From contig NZ_WHNX01000009.1 of the NCBI RefSeq assembly GCF_009362815.1, positions 62,001-126,000 on the forward strand: a DNA stretch of 64,000 nucleotides, in the 5' to 3' direction. A model generated the notes under the pieces. It saw only the letters and a list, made by a program, of their open reading frames with translations, had not been told where the DNA came from and made no database searches. How positions within the stretch are numbered: the stretch's first letter is position 1; each line of letters begins with the position of its first letter. The position numbers and the translations under genes were made by a program. Positions 1-8,438 of the stretch are shown here, one piece after another. The stretch comes from Alkalibaculum sporogenes. GTDB lineage: Bacteria > Bacillota > Clostridia > Eubacteriales > Alkalibacteraceae.

Positions 1-1
1 T

Positions 2-802
2 AATGAGATTGAAAAATTCACTGGGAAAGTATCGTTAATAGCAATTCCTACAACTAGCGGGACAGGATCTGAAACTACATCGGCGGCAGTTGTAAAAGAT
101 AAAGATAAGAGAAAGAACTTAATATTGTCTGATGAAATTATTCCAACTAAAGCAATTCTTGACTTCGATCTATTAAAGAGTTTGCCTGCTAGTGTTGTAA
201 TTTATTCTGGTGTTGATGCGTTAGCCCACGCTATTGAATCAGCAGTCTCACAAATCGCATCACCTTTTGTTGAAATGAATTCAATATGTGCTGCAGTAGA
301 AATAATTGAAAACTTACAGAGATCTGTCGAAGGTAACCAAGAAAGTAGAGAAAAGATGCATATTGCAGCTACTATAGCAGGAATGGGAATTAATAATAGC
401 ATTACTGGCATGGCTCATGGAATGGATTATGCAGGAGGCGATTTTAATTTGCCTCATGGTCTTGTGACAGGTATGCTTTTACCATATACTATGGAATATT
501 TAATACCTCAACCTGTTTATGAAAAAATCGCAACGCGCTTAGGGATTCAAGGAGATTATATAGAAAAACAAAAAAAATTAGTTAATATAATTTTTGATAT
601 CTATAATAAAATTGAGATGCCAATATGTTTTAAGGAAATCGCTATTGACGAAAAAAGTTATTTAAATCATATTGACGAGTATGTCAAATTAGCTATGAAG
701 GATCCCAATAATCTATTAGCACCTAAAGAAGTAAATGAGAAAGTATTAAAAGAATTATTTCTAAAATTTTATTATGGAAAAATGGGGGAAGAACATGAGT
801 GA
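2..802 (+). CDS. Iron-containing alcohol dehydrogenase, 5'-truncated by window edge
   Basis: Group III (Fe-dependent) alcohol dehydrogenase, an NAD(P)H-linked cytoplasmic enzyme that interconverts alcohols and aldehydes. The frame is open from the first bases of the window, so the true start lies upstream. Near the beginning it reads PTTSGTGSE, the family's nucleotide-binding signature. The metal-site region follows: VDALAHAIES (Asp and His), then AHGMDY and the downstream LPHGLVTGMLLP, which carry the last two His ligands. The C-terminal helical domain is complete. The stop codon overlaps the next gene by 8 nt, so the two dehydrogenases are probably translationally coupled. The substrate cannot be read from the sequence. 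Confidence 0.93.
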   Translation, partial: NEIEKFTGKVSLIAIPTTSGTGSETTSAAVVKDKDKRKNLILSDEIIPTKAILDFDLLKSLPASVVIYSGVDALAHAIESAVSQIASPFVEMNSICAAVEIIENLQRSVEGNQESREKMHIAATIAGMGINNSITGMAHGMDYAGGDFNLPHGLVTGMLLPYTMEYLIPQPVYEKIATRLGIQGDYIEKQKKLVNIIFDIYNKIEMPICFKEIAIDEKSYLNHIDEYVKLAMKDPNNLLAPKEVNEKVLKELFLKFYYGKMGEEHE

Positions 803-1844
803 AAAAATGAACGTGGTAGCAATAATCGATGAAAAAAAAGTAGAAATTGCAAGTGTTACAAAACCAGTTGCTAAAGGAAAAAAAGTTTTAATAAATATAA
901 AAGCGTGCGGGTTATGTACTTGGGAACAACGAGCATTTACAAGAGAGAATAATATGCCATTGCCTTTTGTGGGTGGTCACGAAATTTCAGGTGTGATAGA
1001 AGAAATAGGAGATAAGTTAGATTCCATCCAATTTCCTATAGGACAAAAAGTTGTAGCACGATTAATTAATGTGTGCGGAAAATGCTACTATTGTAGAAAT
1101 GGTGTAGAAAATCTTTGTGTTGAAATGAATAATTTAGAAGATAATGAAATGGAAATATTTGGGACAGGAGGTTTGGGTCAGTACTTATTAGTAGATGCCT
1201 CACAAATATATATAATGTCTCACGATATTTCTTTTGAACATGCCACATTTGCAGAACCGCTAGCATGTGTAGTAAATAGTATAGATCAAGGGAAAATCAA
1301 ATTTGGGGATGATGTAGTAATTATTGGCGGTGGTGTTATGGGTATGATGCACGTTATCCTTAGTAAATTAAGAGGTGCATATGTAATCATTAGTGAGCCA
1401 GACGAAGCTAGAAGAAAGTTAGCGTTAGAACTAGGCGCAGATATAGCAATAAATCCTTTGAAAGAGGACACGGTACAAATAATAAAAGACTTAACTCAAG
1501 GAAGAGGAGCAGACGTAGTATTTAATACTACACCTATTGGAGCAGTTGCACAACAAGCTTTAGAAATGGTTGGATATTTGGGTAGGCTAGTATACTATAG
1601 TTCAATGCATCCAGATAATCCAGTTGAAATTAGCCCAAATTGGTTACATAAATCTCAAGCTATTATTACAGGAGCTGTAAGCCCAAGTGTTAATTCTTTC
1701 CATCAATCAGTTCAGTTGATTTCGAAGGGAATTGTAAATCCTGAAAAATTAATATCAAAAGTATATAATTTTAATGATGCTCAAAAAGCATTTGAAGATG
1801 CAGTAAAACCAGAAACATTTAGAATTATTGTTATAAACGATTAA
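795..1844 (+). CDS. Zinc-dependent medium-chain alcohol dehydrogenase family protein
   Basis: Medium-chain dehydrogenase/reductase of 349 residues. The GroES-like N-terminal domain has CGLCTWEQR and GGHEISG, which supply catalytic-zinc ligands. The structural-zinc lobe is CGKCYYCRNGVENLC. A Rossmann domain with a GGGVMG turn follows. The start at 795 is preferred over an in-frame ATG at 774 because it is preceded by a GGGGGAAG ribosome site and gives the ATGAGTGA overlap with the upstream gene. Its pairing with an Fe-type dehydrogenase suggests a two-step polyol or alcohol oxidation, but that is inference. A strong terminator follows. Confidence 0.9.
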   Translation: MSEKMNVVAIIDEKKVEIASVTKPVAKGKKVLINIKACGLCTWEQRAFTRENNMPLPFVGGHEISGVIEEIGDKLDSIQFPIGQKVVARLINVCGKCYYCRNGVENLCVEMNNLEDNEMEIFGTGGLGQYLLVDASQIYIMSHDISFEHATFAEPLACVVNSIDQGKIKFGDDVVIIGGGVMGMMHVILSKLRGAYVIISEPDEARRKLALELGADIAINPLKEDTVQIIKDLTQGRGADVVFNTTPIGAVAQQALEMVGYLGRLVYYSSMHPDNPVEISPNWLHKSQAIITGAVSPSVNSFHQSVQLISKGIVNPEKLISKVYNFNDAQKAFEDAVKPETFRIIVIND

Positions 1845-1861
1845 TAAGATAGATTTTGACG

Positions 1862-1892
1862 AAAAAGCCTACTAAAAACAGTAGGCTTTTTT
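1862..1892 (+). terminator. Intrinsic terminator of the dehydrogenase pair
   Basis: AAAAAGCCTACT and AGTAGGCTTTTTT form a perfect stem with a short A-rich loop and a T-run. The flanking A-tract makes it potentially bidirectional. Confidence 0.92.
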
Positions 1893-1932
1893 ATAATTTG
1901 GGAATATTTTCACATATTAAGTTAATAATTTA

Positions 1933-1961
1933 TTTACTTTTTATTTAGTTCATGATAATAT
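1933..1961 (+). promoter_or_regulatory. Candidate sigma-A promoter upstream of the riboswitch
   Basis: TTTACT at 1933-1938 and TAATAT at 1956-1961 are separated by 17 bp. Transcription would start just upstream of the riboswitch-like sequence. Supported by consensus match only. Confidence 0.5.
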
Positions 1962-1979
1962 GACATTGTATTAACGATT

Positions 1980-2115
1980 ACATATTACTCCGAATCTGTA
2001 AAATCTACGGGTAAACCTATGAATATACAGACGTTAGGGTTATGTTGGAAACGACATGGTCTCCCATTGTGGAAAGGAGAGTTCGACTATCTTTAAAGGT
2101 GTGCCTTTAGAGATT
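1980..2115 (+). promoter_or_regulatory. Moco/Tuco-type riboswitch (molybdenum or tungsten cofactor)
   Basis: The 372-nt gap before the ABC transporter holds motifs in the order I recall for the Moco RNA motif: ATTACTCCGA near the 5' end, ACGGGTAAACC, CAGACGTTAGGGTT, TGGAAACG, then CTCCCATTGTGGAAAGGAG. A final hairpin follows, ATCTTTAAAGG tgtg CCTTTAGAGAT at about 2088-2113. The family binds molybdenum cofactor; the Tuco subclass is linked to tungsten cofactor. Downstream lie a 30-nt hairpin (TGGCATTT/AAATGCCA, about 2140-2169) and a TATTATC/GATAATA hairpin abutting the ribosome site. I cannot tell which acts as the expression switch. Recognised from memory of the consensus, not a covariance search. 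Confidence 0.8.
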
Positions 2116-2217
2116 TATTTGTCAACCTCTGTTGGGAGTTTGGCATTTTTTATTTTTTGTAAATGCCAGTTAATACTTTGATATTATCTTATGATAATAA
2201 AAAAAAGGAGGAATACA

Positions 2218-3282
2218 ATGAATAAACGAACGAAAAATTTAAGTATTATTTTAATGAGCTTTATGATTTTGGGATTATTGATGGGATGTACAAATAATTC
2301 TGAAAAGGCATCTACAGGAGAAACATCTGTTGAAAAGTCAGAAGATTTTAAAATTGTCGTTACAGATCACTTAGGTAGGACAGTGGAACTTCCAAAGGCA
2401 GCAGAAAAAATTGTTGGGACTCATAATCCAAGCATGAATATGGCAGTAGTTGTAGATGGCGGCGGTACGAAAATTGCCGGTTTTGGTAAAAAAGATAAAG
2501 CTTTTGGACTTTATGATGAAATTGCTCCAGAAATAAACGATGTAACTCAAATAGGTAAAGGTAAAGAAATAAACATGGAAACTGTACTGACAGTTAAACC
2601 TGATCTTGTACTTTTGCCTGTAAGATTTAAAGATCAGATCCAACAATTTACGGATATTGGAGTTTCATGTATCGCTCTTGAAGTAGAAAAGTTTGACTCT
2701 ATTAAAGATGCACTTACTATTGTAGGACAAGCACTAGGTAATGAGGAAAGAGCAGAAGAGATTATCTCATTATTTGATCAAAAGATTAACAAAATCACTA
2801 ATTTGGCAGAACAAGTAGCAGATAAACCTTCAGTAATTATGCTATCTGGAAGTTCAAAAACACAGGTAAGTACTGATGCAATGTTACAAAATCAAATTAT
2901 TAAAACTGCTGGAGGAACTAATGTGACGGAAGGATTTCAATCAGATGAACTTTGGACTGAAGTAAATATTGAACAAATCATAAAGTGGAATCCTGAAATT
3001 ATATACATTCCATCATATGCAGATTATACTGTAGAGGATATTTTAAATGATTCAGAATGGTCAAATATTTCTGCGGTTCAAAACAAAAAAGTATATGTAT
3101 TTCCAAGTTCTTTAGAACCGTGGGATTATCCTACAGCTTCAGCATCATTAGGTCTATGTTGGGCTTTTAATAATATGCATCCAGATTTATATTCTAATAA
3201 TGATTTAATTACAGATGTAGATGAATATTATCAATCTGTTTATGGCACTACATTTAGTGCAGAAAAGTTAGGTCTTAACTAG
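2218..3282 (+). CDS. ABC transporter substrate-binding lipoprotein, FepB/BtuF/MolA type
   Basis: Periplasmic-binding-protein family 2 lipoprotein of 354 residues. The signal peptide ends in a lipobox (LLMGC, Cys24), so it sits on the outer face of the membrane. The fold family carries siderophore-iron, cobalamin or molybdate/tungstate. A typical N-terminal start of this family (DHLGRTVELPKAAEKIV) follows a short linker. The start at 2218 has an ideal AAAGGAGGAATACA site; an earlier in-frame ATG at 2191 lacks one. It is the first gene of a four-gene operon (2218-5876) behind a Moco/Tuco-like riboswitch. That makes molybdate, tungstate or a related ligand the likeliest cargo, as for Haemophilus MolBCA. 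Siderophore transport remains the alternative. Confidence 0.88.
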   Translation: MNKRTKNLSIILMSFMILGLLMGCTNNSEKASTGETSVEKSEDFKIVVTDHLGRTVELPKAAEKIVGTHNPSMNMAVVVDGGGTKIAGFGKKDKAFGLYDEIAPEINDVTQIGKGKEINMETVLTVKPDLVLLPVRFKDQIQQFTDIGVSCIALEVEKFDSIKDALTIVGQALGNEERAEEIISLFDQKINKITNLAEQVADKPSVIMLSGSSKTQVSTDAMLQNQIIKTAGGTNVTEGFQSDELWTEVNIEQIIKWNPEIIYIPSYADYTVEDILNDSEWSNISAVQNKKVYVFPSSLEPWDYPTASASLGLCWAFNNMHPDLYSNNDLITDVDEYYQSVYGTTFSAEKLGLN

Positions 3283-3284
3283 GA

Positions 3285-4307
3285 ATGAATGATTTACAAG
3301 GTAAAAGGTACAAAAATGTCGTGTCTTTATTACTTGGATCATTGCTTGTAGTTTTTCTTCTAGCCATTAGTTTAGGTCGTTACAGTATGAATCCTTTAGA
3401 TGTAATTAAAAGCATTGAAGACACGATTAGAGGTGTAGTGCCAAGAGATTCATCAATGCATGATGTTTTGTTTATTATACGTCTTCCAAGGATTATTGCA
3501 TCCATACTCGTTGGAGCAGCACTATCTCTTTCTGGAGCTGTCTACCAAGGAATTTTTAAAAATCCTATTGTATCTCCTGATCTCTTAGGTGTGTCATCAG
3601 GAGCTACAGTGGGTGCGGCTTTAGCTATTCTTCTTGGAGCAGGGATGATAATGATTCAAGTATCAGCTTTTATTATGGGAATGTTTGCTGTACTGATTAG
3701 TACTACGATTACTAAAATTTTAAGAAATAATACAAATATGGCTTTAGTTTTGGCAGGTATTATAACAGGAGGATTTATGTCCTCCATTTTAGGTTTGTTA
3801 AAATATATAGCAGATCCTGAGACTCAACTAGCAGAAATAGTTTTTTGGCAAATGGGTAGTTTTGCTTCTATAAATCGAATTCAGTTAGTAGCTATATCTC
3901 CTTTTTTCATTGTTTGTATTGCGATACTTTTAGCATTAAGTTGGAGAATCAATATTTTATCTTTTGGAGAAGAAGAGGCAAAAACATTAGGTATGAATAT
4001 TACTTTTTATAGAGCGATAACAATTATCTGTGCAAGTTTTTTAACCGCAAGTGCTGTAAGCATAAGTGGTACAATAGGTTGGATTGGTTTAGTTATTCCA
4101 CATCTTGGTCGCTTGTTAATAGGCTCTAATAATAGTAAATTATTTCCTGTTACTTTACTGTCGGGAGGATTGTTTATGCTAATTATAGATACACTTGCCA
4201 GAGCAGCAACATCTGTTGAAATTCCAATTAGCATTCTTACAGGACTTATAGGAGCACCGTTTTACGCATGGTTATTATGGAAACAGAGAATGGCAGGGAT
4301 TATATGA
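3285..4307 (+). CDS. FecCD/BtuC-type ABC transporter permease
   Basis: Integral membrane permease of the FecCD family, 340 residues, with about ten hydrophobic segments as usual for type II importers. Recognisable blocks include RLPRIIASILVGAALSLSG, YQGIFKNPIVSPDLLGVSSGA, the coupling-helix region GEEEAKTLGMN, and GWIGLVIPHLGR near the C-terminus. It begins 2 nt after the lipoprotein stop and ends with an ATGA overlap onto the ATPase gene, so the operon is tightly coupled. It would form the dimeric channel for the lipoprotein's cargo. Confidence 0.94.
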   Translation: MNDLQGKRYKNVVSLLLGSLLVVFLLAISLGRYSMNPLDVIKSIEDTIRGVVPRDSSMHDVLFIIRLPRIIASILVGAALSLSGAVYQGIFKNPIVSPDLLGVSSGATVGAALAILLGAGMIMIQVSAFIMGMFAVLISTTITKILRNNTNMALVLAGIITGGFMSSILGLLKYIADPETQLAEIVFWQMGSFASINRIQLVAISPFFIVCIAILLALSWRINILSFGEEEAKTLGMNITFYRAITIICASFLTASAVSISGTIGWIGLVIPHLGRLLIGSNNSKLFPVTLLSGGLFMLIIDTLARAATSVEIPISILTGLIGAPFYAWLLWKQRMAGII

Positions 4308-5083
4308 ATATAGTTGTACAAAATCTTGGTTTTAATTATCCAAATGGAAAGAGTATATTTAACAACTTGAATTTTACTATAAATAAGAGTAAAGTACTTT
4401 CAATTTTAGGGCCTAATGGAGTAGGAAAAACAACCTTGCTTGGATGTATTGCTCGTCTATATTTACCAAGTCAAGGAGATGTGTTTTTTGATGGGAAAAG
4501 TTATCTTTCTATGACACAATGTGAGATTGCTCAAAATATAGGGTATGTACCACAGATTATCGTTCCAGCTTTTAACTATAGTGTTATTGACTATATTGTT
4601 ACTGGTTGTGCTCCAAGTATGAAAGTATTTCAAAAACCAAAAAAAGAAGAATATGATAGGGCATGGTGCGCAGTAAAGAAATTAAAATTAGAACATATTG
4701 CACATAAATCCATTATGCAAATTAGTGGAGGAGAGCGTCAACAGGCTGCTATTGCTAGAGTGATTACTCAAAAGCCATCTTTTATTCTTTTGGATGAACC
4801 CGCTTCTCATTTGGATATGGGTAATCAGATGAAACTTTTAGAAATTCTTAATGATCTAGCGCAAGAAGATTATGGTATCGTAATGACTACTCATAATCCT
4901 GATCATGTTTTTATTCTAGACGATCAGGTTGCAGTGCTTAGAGATGAAGGAAATCTGATTTCAGGAAAAAGTCGAGATATACTAAATGAAGAATTTTTGT
5001 ATGGATTATATGGATCTAAGATAAAAGTTCTGAATATTAAAGAATTAGGTCGTATGGCATGTATTGCTCAAGGAATTTTATAG
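4304..5083 (+). CDS. ABC transporter ATP-binding protein for the FecCD-type importer
   Basis: ATPase of 259 residues. Walker A is GPNGVGKTT, the signature motif is ISGGERQ, Walker B is FILLDEP, and the H-loop is TTHNPDH. The start at 4304 is chosen because ATGA overlaps the permease stop and the family normally begins a few residues before the first beta strand. A longer frame opening at 4268 would only add residues inside the permease gene. It energises the importer encoded by the two preceding genes. Confidence 0.94.
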   Translation: MNIVVQNLGFNYPNGKSIFNNLNFTINKSKVLSILGPNGVGKTTLLGCIARLYLPSQGDVFFDGKSYLSMTQCEIAQNIGYVPQIIVPAFNYSVIDYIVTGCAPSMKVFQKPKKEEYDRAWCAVKKLKLEHIAHKSIMQISGGERQQAAIARVITQKPSFILLDEPASHLDMGNQMKLLEILNDLAQEDYGIVMTTHNPDHVFILDDQVAVLRDEGNLISGKSRDILNEEFLYGLYGSKIKVLNIKELGRMACIAQGIL

Positions 5084-5093
5084 GAGGTAAGAT

Positions 5094-5876
5094 ATGTTAA
5101 TTGAAAGGGTTTTAGAAAAATCAAAAATTTATTTAATGGATCATAAAGTGAAAGATATAGTTGTTGGCATTTCATTAATAGGCATAGAACTAAGTAATGG
5201 AAGTGTAGGTGTATCATATATGCTTAGAGAAAATCTAAGCGCAGGATGCTCTATATTTACTTATGGACAAGAAGTAATTGGGAAAAATGCTTTTGAAATA
5301 GCTAATTGGGCATTAAATGGAAATGATGTTTTGCAAAAGAGTATTGGTATAGCTGTTTTATGTGCTGCATCTCAAAGTCAAGATTTAATAGATAGTGAAG
5401 ATCTACATAAGCCTTTTGGTATCACGTTTAAAGAAACTGATAGATTAGGAATGATTGGATACATTAAGCCTGTTGCTAAAAGGTTGAAATCTTGCGTGAA
5501 AGATATGTATATATTTGATAAAGGAATTTCTGAAACAGGTTTTTTTGAAAAAGGTTCTTCAATAGAGATACTACCGATGGAAAGACAAGAAGTACTACTT
5601 CCTACATGTGATATCGTCATGATCAGTGGTACAACTATGATTAATGGGACCATTGATCACCTGTTAGATATATGTACAAATGTAAGGGAAATTGTTATGC
5701 TTGGTTCGTCGACACCAATGTTTCCAGATGCATTTTTAGATACTAAAGTAACTGTTCTCGCTGGATCATGGTGGAAAATAGCAAATAAAATAGAAATTTT
5801 CAAAAGTATATCTATGGCCGGCGGAATTTCTGAACTTGGAGACTATGCAATTAAAAAATCTGTGAAAGTTATATAA
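5094..5876 (+). CDS. DUF4213/DUF364 protein (putative heavy-metal chelation fold)
   Basis: Protein of 260 residues matching the two-part DUF4213 plus DUF364 family. The N-terminal half has an enolase-N-like portion (IGIELSNGSVGVSYM). The C-terminal half has a Rossmann-like domain with ISGTTMINGTIDHLLD. Members often sit behind FecCD-type transporters in anaerobes and have been proposed to handle metals or metal complexes, but no reaction is established. It follows the ATPase by 10 nt with its own GGAGG site, so it is the fourth operon gene. Under the riboswitch hypothesis it would handle the imported Mo/W species after entry; this is inference. Confidence 0.85.
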   Translation: MLIERVLEKSKIYLMDHKVKDIVVGISLIGIELSNGSVGVSYMLRENLSAGCSIFTYGQEVIGKNAFEIANWALNGNDVLQKSIGIAVLCAASQSQDLIDSEDLHKPFGITFKETDRLGMIGYIKPVAKRLKSCVKDMYIFDKGISETGFFEKGSSIEILPMERQEVLLPTCDIVMISGTTMINGTIDHLLDICTNVREIVMLGSSTPMFPDAFLDTKVTVLAGSWWKIANKIEIFKSISMAGGISELGDYAIKKSVKVI

Positions 5877-5908
5877 GGCATTGTTCTGTCTTAGTGCTTT
5901 TATATGAC

Positions 5909-5972
5909 AAAAAAGAGGAACTATCAGCGATTGTATGCTAGGAATAAGATCCCACGTCGCTGAAGCTCCTCT
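5909..5972 (-). terminator. Terminator built from a REP-like palindrome (for the minus-strand reductase)
   Basis: Arms at 5914-5930 (AGAGGAACTATCAGCGA) and 5957-5972 (TCGCTGAAGCTCCTCT) pair with one bulge. On the minus strand the stem is followed by a run of T, placing it just after the reductase stop. The segment resembles the REP-like repeat seen at 59228 and 61889 (AAGATCC...CGAAGCTCCTCTGGAT). Confidence 0.7.
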
Positions 5973-5998
5973 GGATAACGGATGACTATTTTGACATT

Positions 5999-7909
5999 TT
6001 AGTTTTTAGGTACAAAATCAGGTACTGTTCCTTTAGCTGCAACTTGACCTGCGATGATTCCATGTACGGCTGCGTCGGGGATAGCGTTTGATCCAAGTCG
6101 GTTAGTACCATGTACTCCACCTGTAACTTCACCAGCTGCGTACAAGCCTGGAATAACATTACCCCAGATATCTTGTACCTCGGTTTTTTCATTAATTGTC
6201 AAGCCGCCCATTGTATGATGAACTGAAGGCCATTGAGGAACTGCATAATATGGTCCACTTTCAATTGTTAGCATTACACCTTTATCGATACTCTTATTAA
6301 AGTCAGGGTCCTTGCCAGCCTTTACATAACCATTATGGGTTTTAATAGTATCTACAAGTGTTTTAGCAGACATATCTATTTTGTTATCCATATAACTATG
6401 AGCATTTATCATTTCTGCTAATTCTTCAAGTGTATCTGCTTTAAAGATACGATCTGATTCTATTCCTCCAGCTAACTGAGCATCTGAGATGAATCCACCT
6501 TTTTCAACTATTTCTTGACCAAATATAGAAAAAGTTGGGAAACCTCCACTTTCTTGAGCAGCTCTTGCACAAACATCTCGACGCTCTCCTTCATTGACAT
6601 AACGCTCTCCATTTACATCTACATAAACTATTCCTGAACTTGGTCCACTAAAGGGAATAACTGCTGTGGCATCAAGTACACCGTTATTAGGATCTGCAAA
6701 AGGATATAGCTGTATAAAGGACATGTGCTTGGTATTAGCTCCAACTTCTTGAGCCATTAGTATACCCTCACCAGTTGCACCAACGTGATTAGTAGTTGGA
6801 ATGCTATCTGTAAGACTTGGAACATGCTTTGAACGCATTTCAATATTTCCACTGAATCCTCCAGTAGTAATGATAACGCCATTATTTGCCTTAACATTCT
6901 TGAATCCTTCATCAGTTTTTACTCGAATACCTACTACTCTTTGATCTTCAGTAGTGTCACGATAGATTTGGACTAATTCAGTATTTAACATTACATTAGC
7001 AGAGGTATCTTCTAAAATTTTCTTTTGAACTGCAACTATATCTGCGCCTACACCATTAATTGTTGTGTAGGTACGATAGCCATAATGGCCTCCTGGACGA
7101 GTGATAGATTCTCTAACTTCTAAGCCATTATCTAGCATTAAGTCGAGAAAGTATGGAGCTCCATAAGCCATGTTTTTTACTAACTTTTCGTCATTCATAT
7201 AGTCTCCGCCTGCGATGGTGTCTTCGATATGTTTTTCAACAGTATCAGGTTCTATATCTAACTTTTTATATAGTTCTTCTGCAATTTTACTAGTGTAAGA
7301 AGCATATACTCCACCATTAATTTGAGAATTGCCTCCTAATACAGGCATTTTATCAATAAGAAGAGTTTCTACACCTGATGTTGCTGATTCATAAGAGGCA
7401 GATAATCCTGCGAAACCTCCTCCCACTACTACTACATCGTATGTCATATCCCAAGAGGATGGCAATTCTGCTGTGCCTAATGCTGGACGGACATCACTTG
7501 TATCAGATCTTTCCGTAGTTTCTGAGAGGTCAAATTCACTAACTACACCTCCAGCTTCCTCAATGGCAGTAGTCACTGCATTAATAATTGCAGAGCTAGT
7601 TAATGTAGCTCCTGAGATAGTGTCAACGCCTATATTTTGATCGTTAACTATTTTTACCGGAATTTCTTTTATAGCTTCGTCAGATACTCCTGGTGTTTCA
7701 CTATGAGAAACAACTTCGATTGCTGTTATGGCTGTTTCACTCAAAGTTACTTTAACTTTCATTTCATTCATACCAGTAACATCAATAACATACTCTCCAG
7801 CTTTCATTGATGTGATTTTATTAGTTTCATCTGATTTTGTACAGGCTGCTGAAGCCATTATTAAAACGAATACAAGTAATAGTGATATTAGACTTATAGT
7901 TTTTTTCAT
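5999..7909 (-). CDS. Extracellular FMN/FAD flavoprotein reductase lipoprotein
   Basis: Protein of 636 residues. A lipoprotein signal (ASAAC, Cys23) is followed by an FMN-binding domain whose SGAT motif (99-102, in DTISGATLTSS) is the type that receives covalent FMN from ApbE. A FAD_binding_2 fumarate-reductase-like module begins near 160 (VVVGGGFAG) and ends with HHTMGG and AAGEVTGG..NRLGSNA. The protein should be anchored outside the cell. In Gram-positive anaerobes such proteins act as extracellular respiratory reductases for fumarate, urocanate or other enoates. There is no haem domain. The active-site stretch around RPGGHYGYRTY does not let me name the acceptor. Its ribosome site is AAGGGGGG. 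A paralogue lies at 27369-29291. Confidence 0.9.
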   Translation of the reverse strand: MKKTISLISLLLVFVLIMASAACTKSDETNKITSMKAGEYVIDVTGMNEMKVKVTLSETAITAIEVVSHSETPGVSDEAIKEIPVKIVNDQNIGVDTISGATLTSSAIINAVTTAIEEAGGVVSEFDLSETTERSDTSDVRPALGTAELPSSWDMTYDVVVVGGGFAGLSASYESATSGVETLLIDKMPVLGGNSQINGGVYASYTSKIAEELYKKLDIEPDTVEKHIEDTIAGGDYMNDEKLVKNMAYGAPYFLDLMLDNGLEVRESITRPGGHYGYRTYTTINGVGADIVAVQKKILEDTSANVMLNTELVQIYRDTTEDQRVVGIRVKTDEGFKNVKANNGVIITTGGFSGNIEMRSKHVPSLTDSIPTTNHVGATGEGILMAQEVGANTKHMSFIQLYPFADPNNGVLDATAVIPFSGPSSGIVYVDVNGERYVNEGERRDVCARAAQESGGFPTFSIFGQEIVEKGGFISDAQLAGGIESDRIFKADTLEELAEMINAHSYMDNKIDMSAKTLVDTIKTHNGYVKAGKDPDFNKSIDKGVMLTIESGPYYAVPQWPSVHHTMGGLTINEKTEVQDIWGNVIPGLYAAGEVTGGVHGTNRLGSNAIPDAAVHGIIAGQVAAKGTVPDFVPKN

Positions 7910-7970
7910 TTTGGTACCCCCCTTTTTTACTATGTAGTACTGGACTTTGTATACATTTTAATAATCCAAG

Positions 7971-8002
7971 ACTACATATATTGTTATCTAAGTATATGTA
8001 GT
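7971..8002. promoter_or_regulatory. Inverted repeat between divergent genes, possible operator
   Basis: ACTACATATA at 7971-7980 and TATATGTAGT at 7993-8002 are perfect inverted arms in the gap between the reductase and the ORP-like operon. A partial third half-site (ACTATGTAGT) lies at 7929-7938. No regulator can be assigned. Confidence 0.35.
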
Positions 8003-8112
8003 TAAATGCGTATATATCATATGATTCGTTATTTAATTAATAATCTTTTTTACTTAAGTAGTGCTCTTATCGAAAAAGTCAGTGAAGGATGTAATAATTT
8101 TGAATTTAGTTA

Positions 8113-8140
8113 TTGACATATGCCAAGAAAGATATATAAT
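8113..8140 (+). promoter_or_regulatory. Sigma-A promoter of the ORP/NifX-like operon
   Basis: A perfect TTGACA (8113-8118) and a perfect TATAAT (8135-8140) are separated by 16 bp, about 45 nt before the first start codon at 8186. The sequence ATATGCCAAGAAA overlaps this promoter (8118-8130) and recurs at the start codon of the first gene (8184-8196). Confidence 0.8.
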
Positions 8141-8185
8141 AAAACCATAAATAACATATGCCAAAAACTATTTGGAGGAATTGAT

Positions 8186-8413
8186 ATGCCAAGAAAAGAT
8201 GGTACAGGTTCAGTTGGAGCAGGCGGGTGTGCTAGTATAACTAGACAAGTTGAAAGAGGAGTTGGTAGGGGAAGAATGAGAGGTTCTGCAATTGCAGGTT
8301 TAAAAGCTTATTGTGAATGCTCAAACTGTGGAGAAATTGCAAAACACCTGCGTGGAGTACCTTGTACAAGTCTGAAGTGCCCAAAGTGTGGGATGACAAT
8401 GAACAGAAAGTAA
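8186..8413 (+). CDS. Small Cys-rich zinc-ribbon-like protein of the ORP/NifX cluster
   Basis: A 75-residue basic, glycine-rich protein. Its C-terminal half has cysteines arranged CECSNC, then CTSLKCPKC, the spacing of a zinc ribbon or rubredoxin-like knuckle. One more Cys is in the glycine-rich N-terminal part (GAGGCAS). The start at 8186 follows TTGGAGGAATTGAT; an upstream in-frame ATG at 8120 lies inside the promoter and is unlikely to be used. Similar small proteins accompany Mrp/NifX clusters in anaerobes, but I know of no assigned role. It is the first gene of the operon. Confidence 0.78.
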   Translation: MPRKDGTGSVGAGGCASITRQVERGVGRGRMRGSAIAGLKAYCECSNCGEIAKHLRGVPCTSLKCPKCGMTMNRK

Positions 8414-8438
8414 TTAAAGTAGAAGAGGTGAAATAGTA

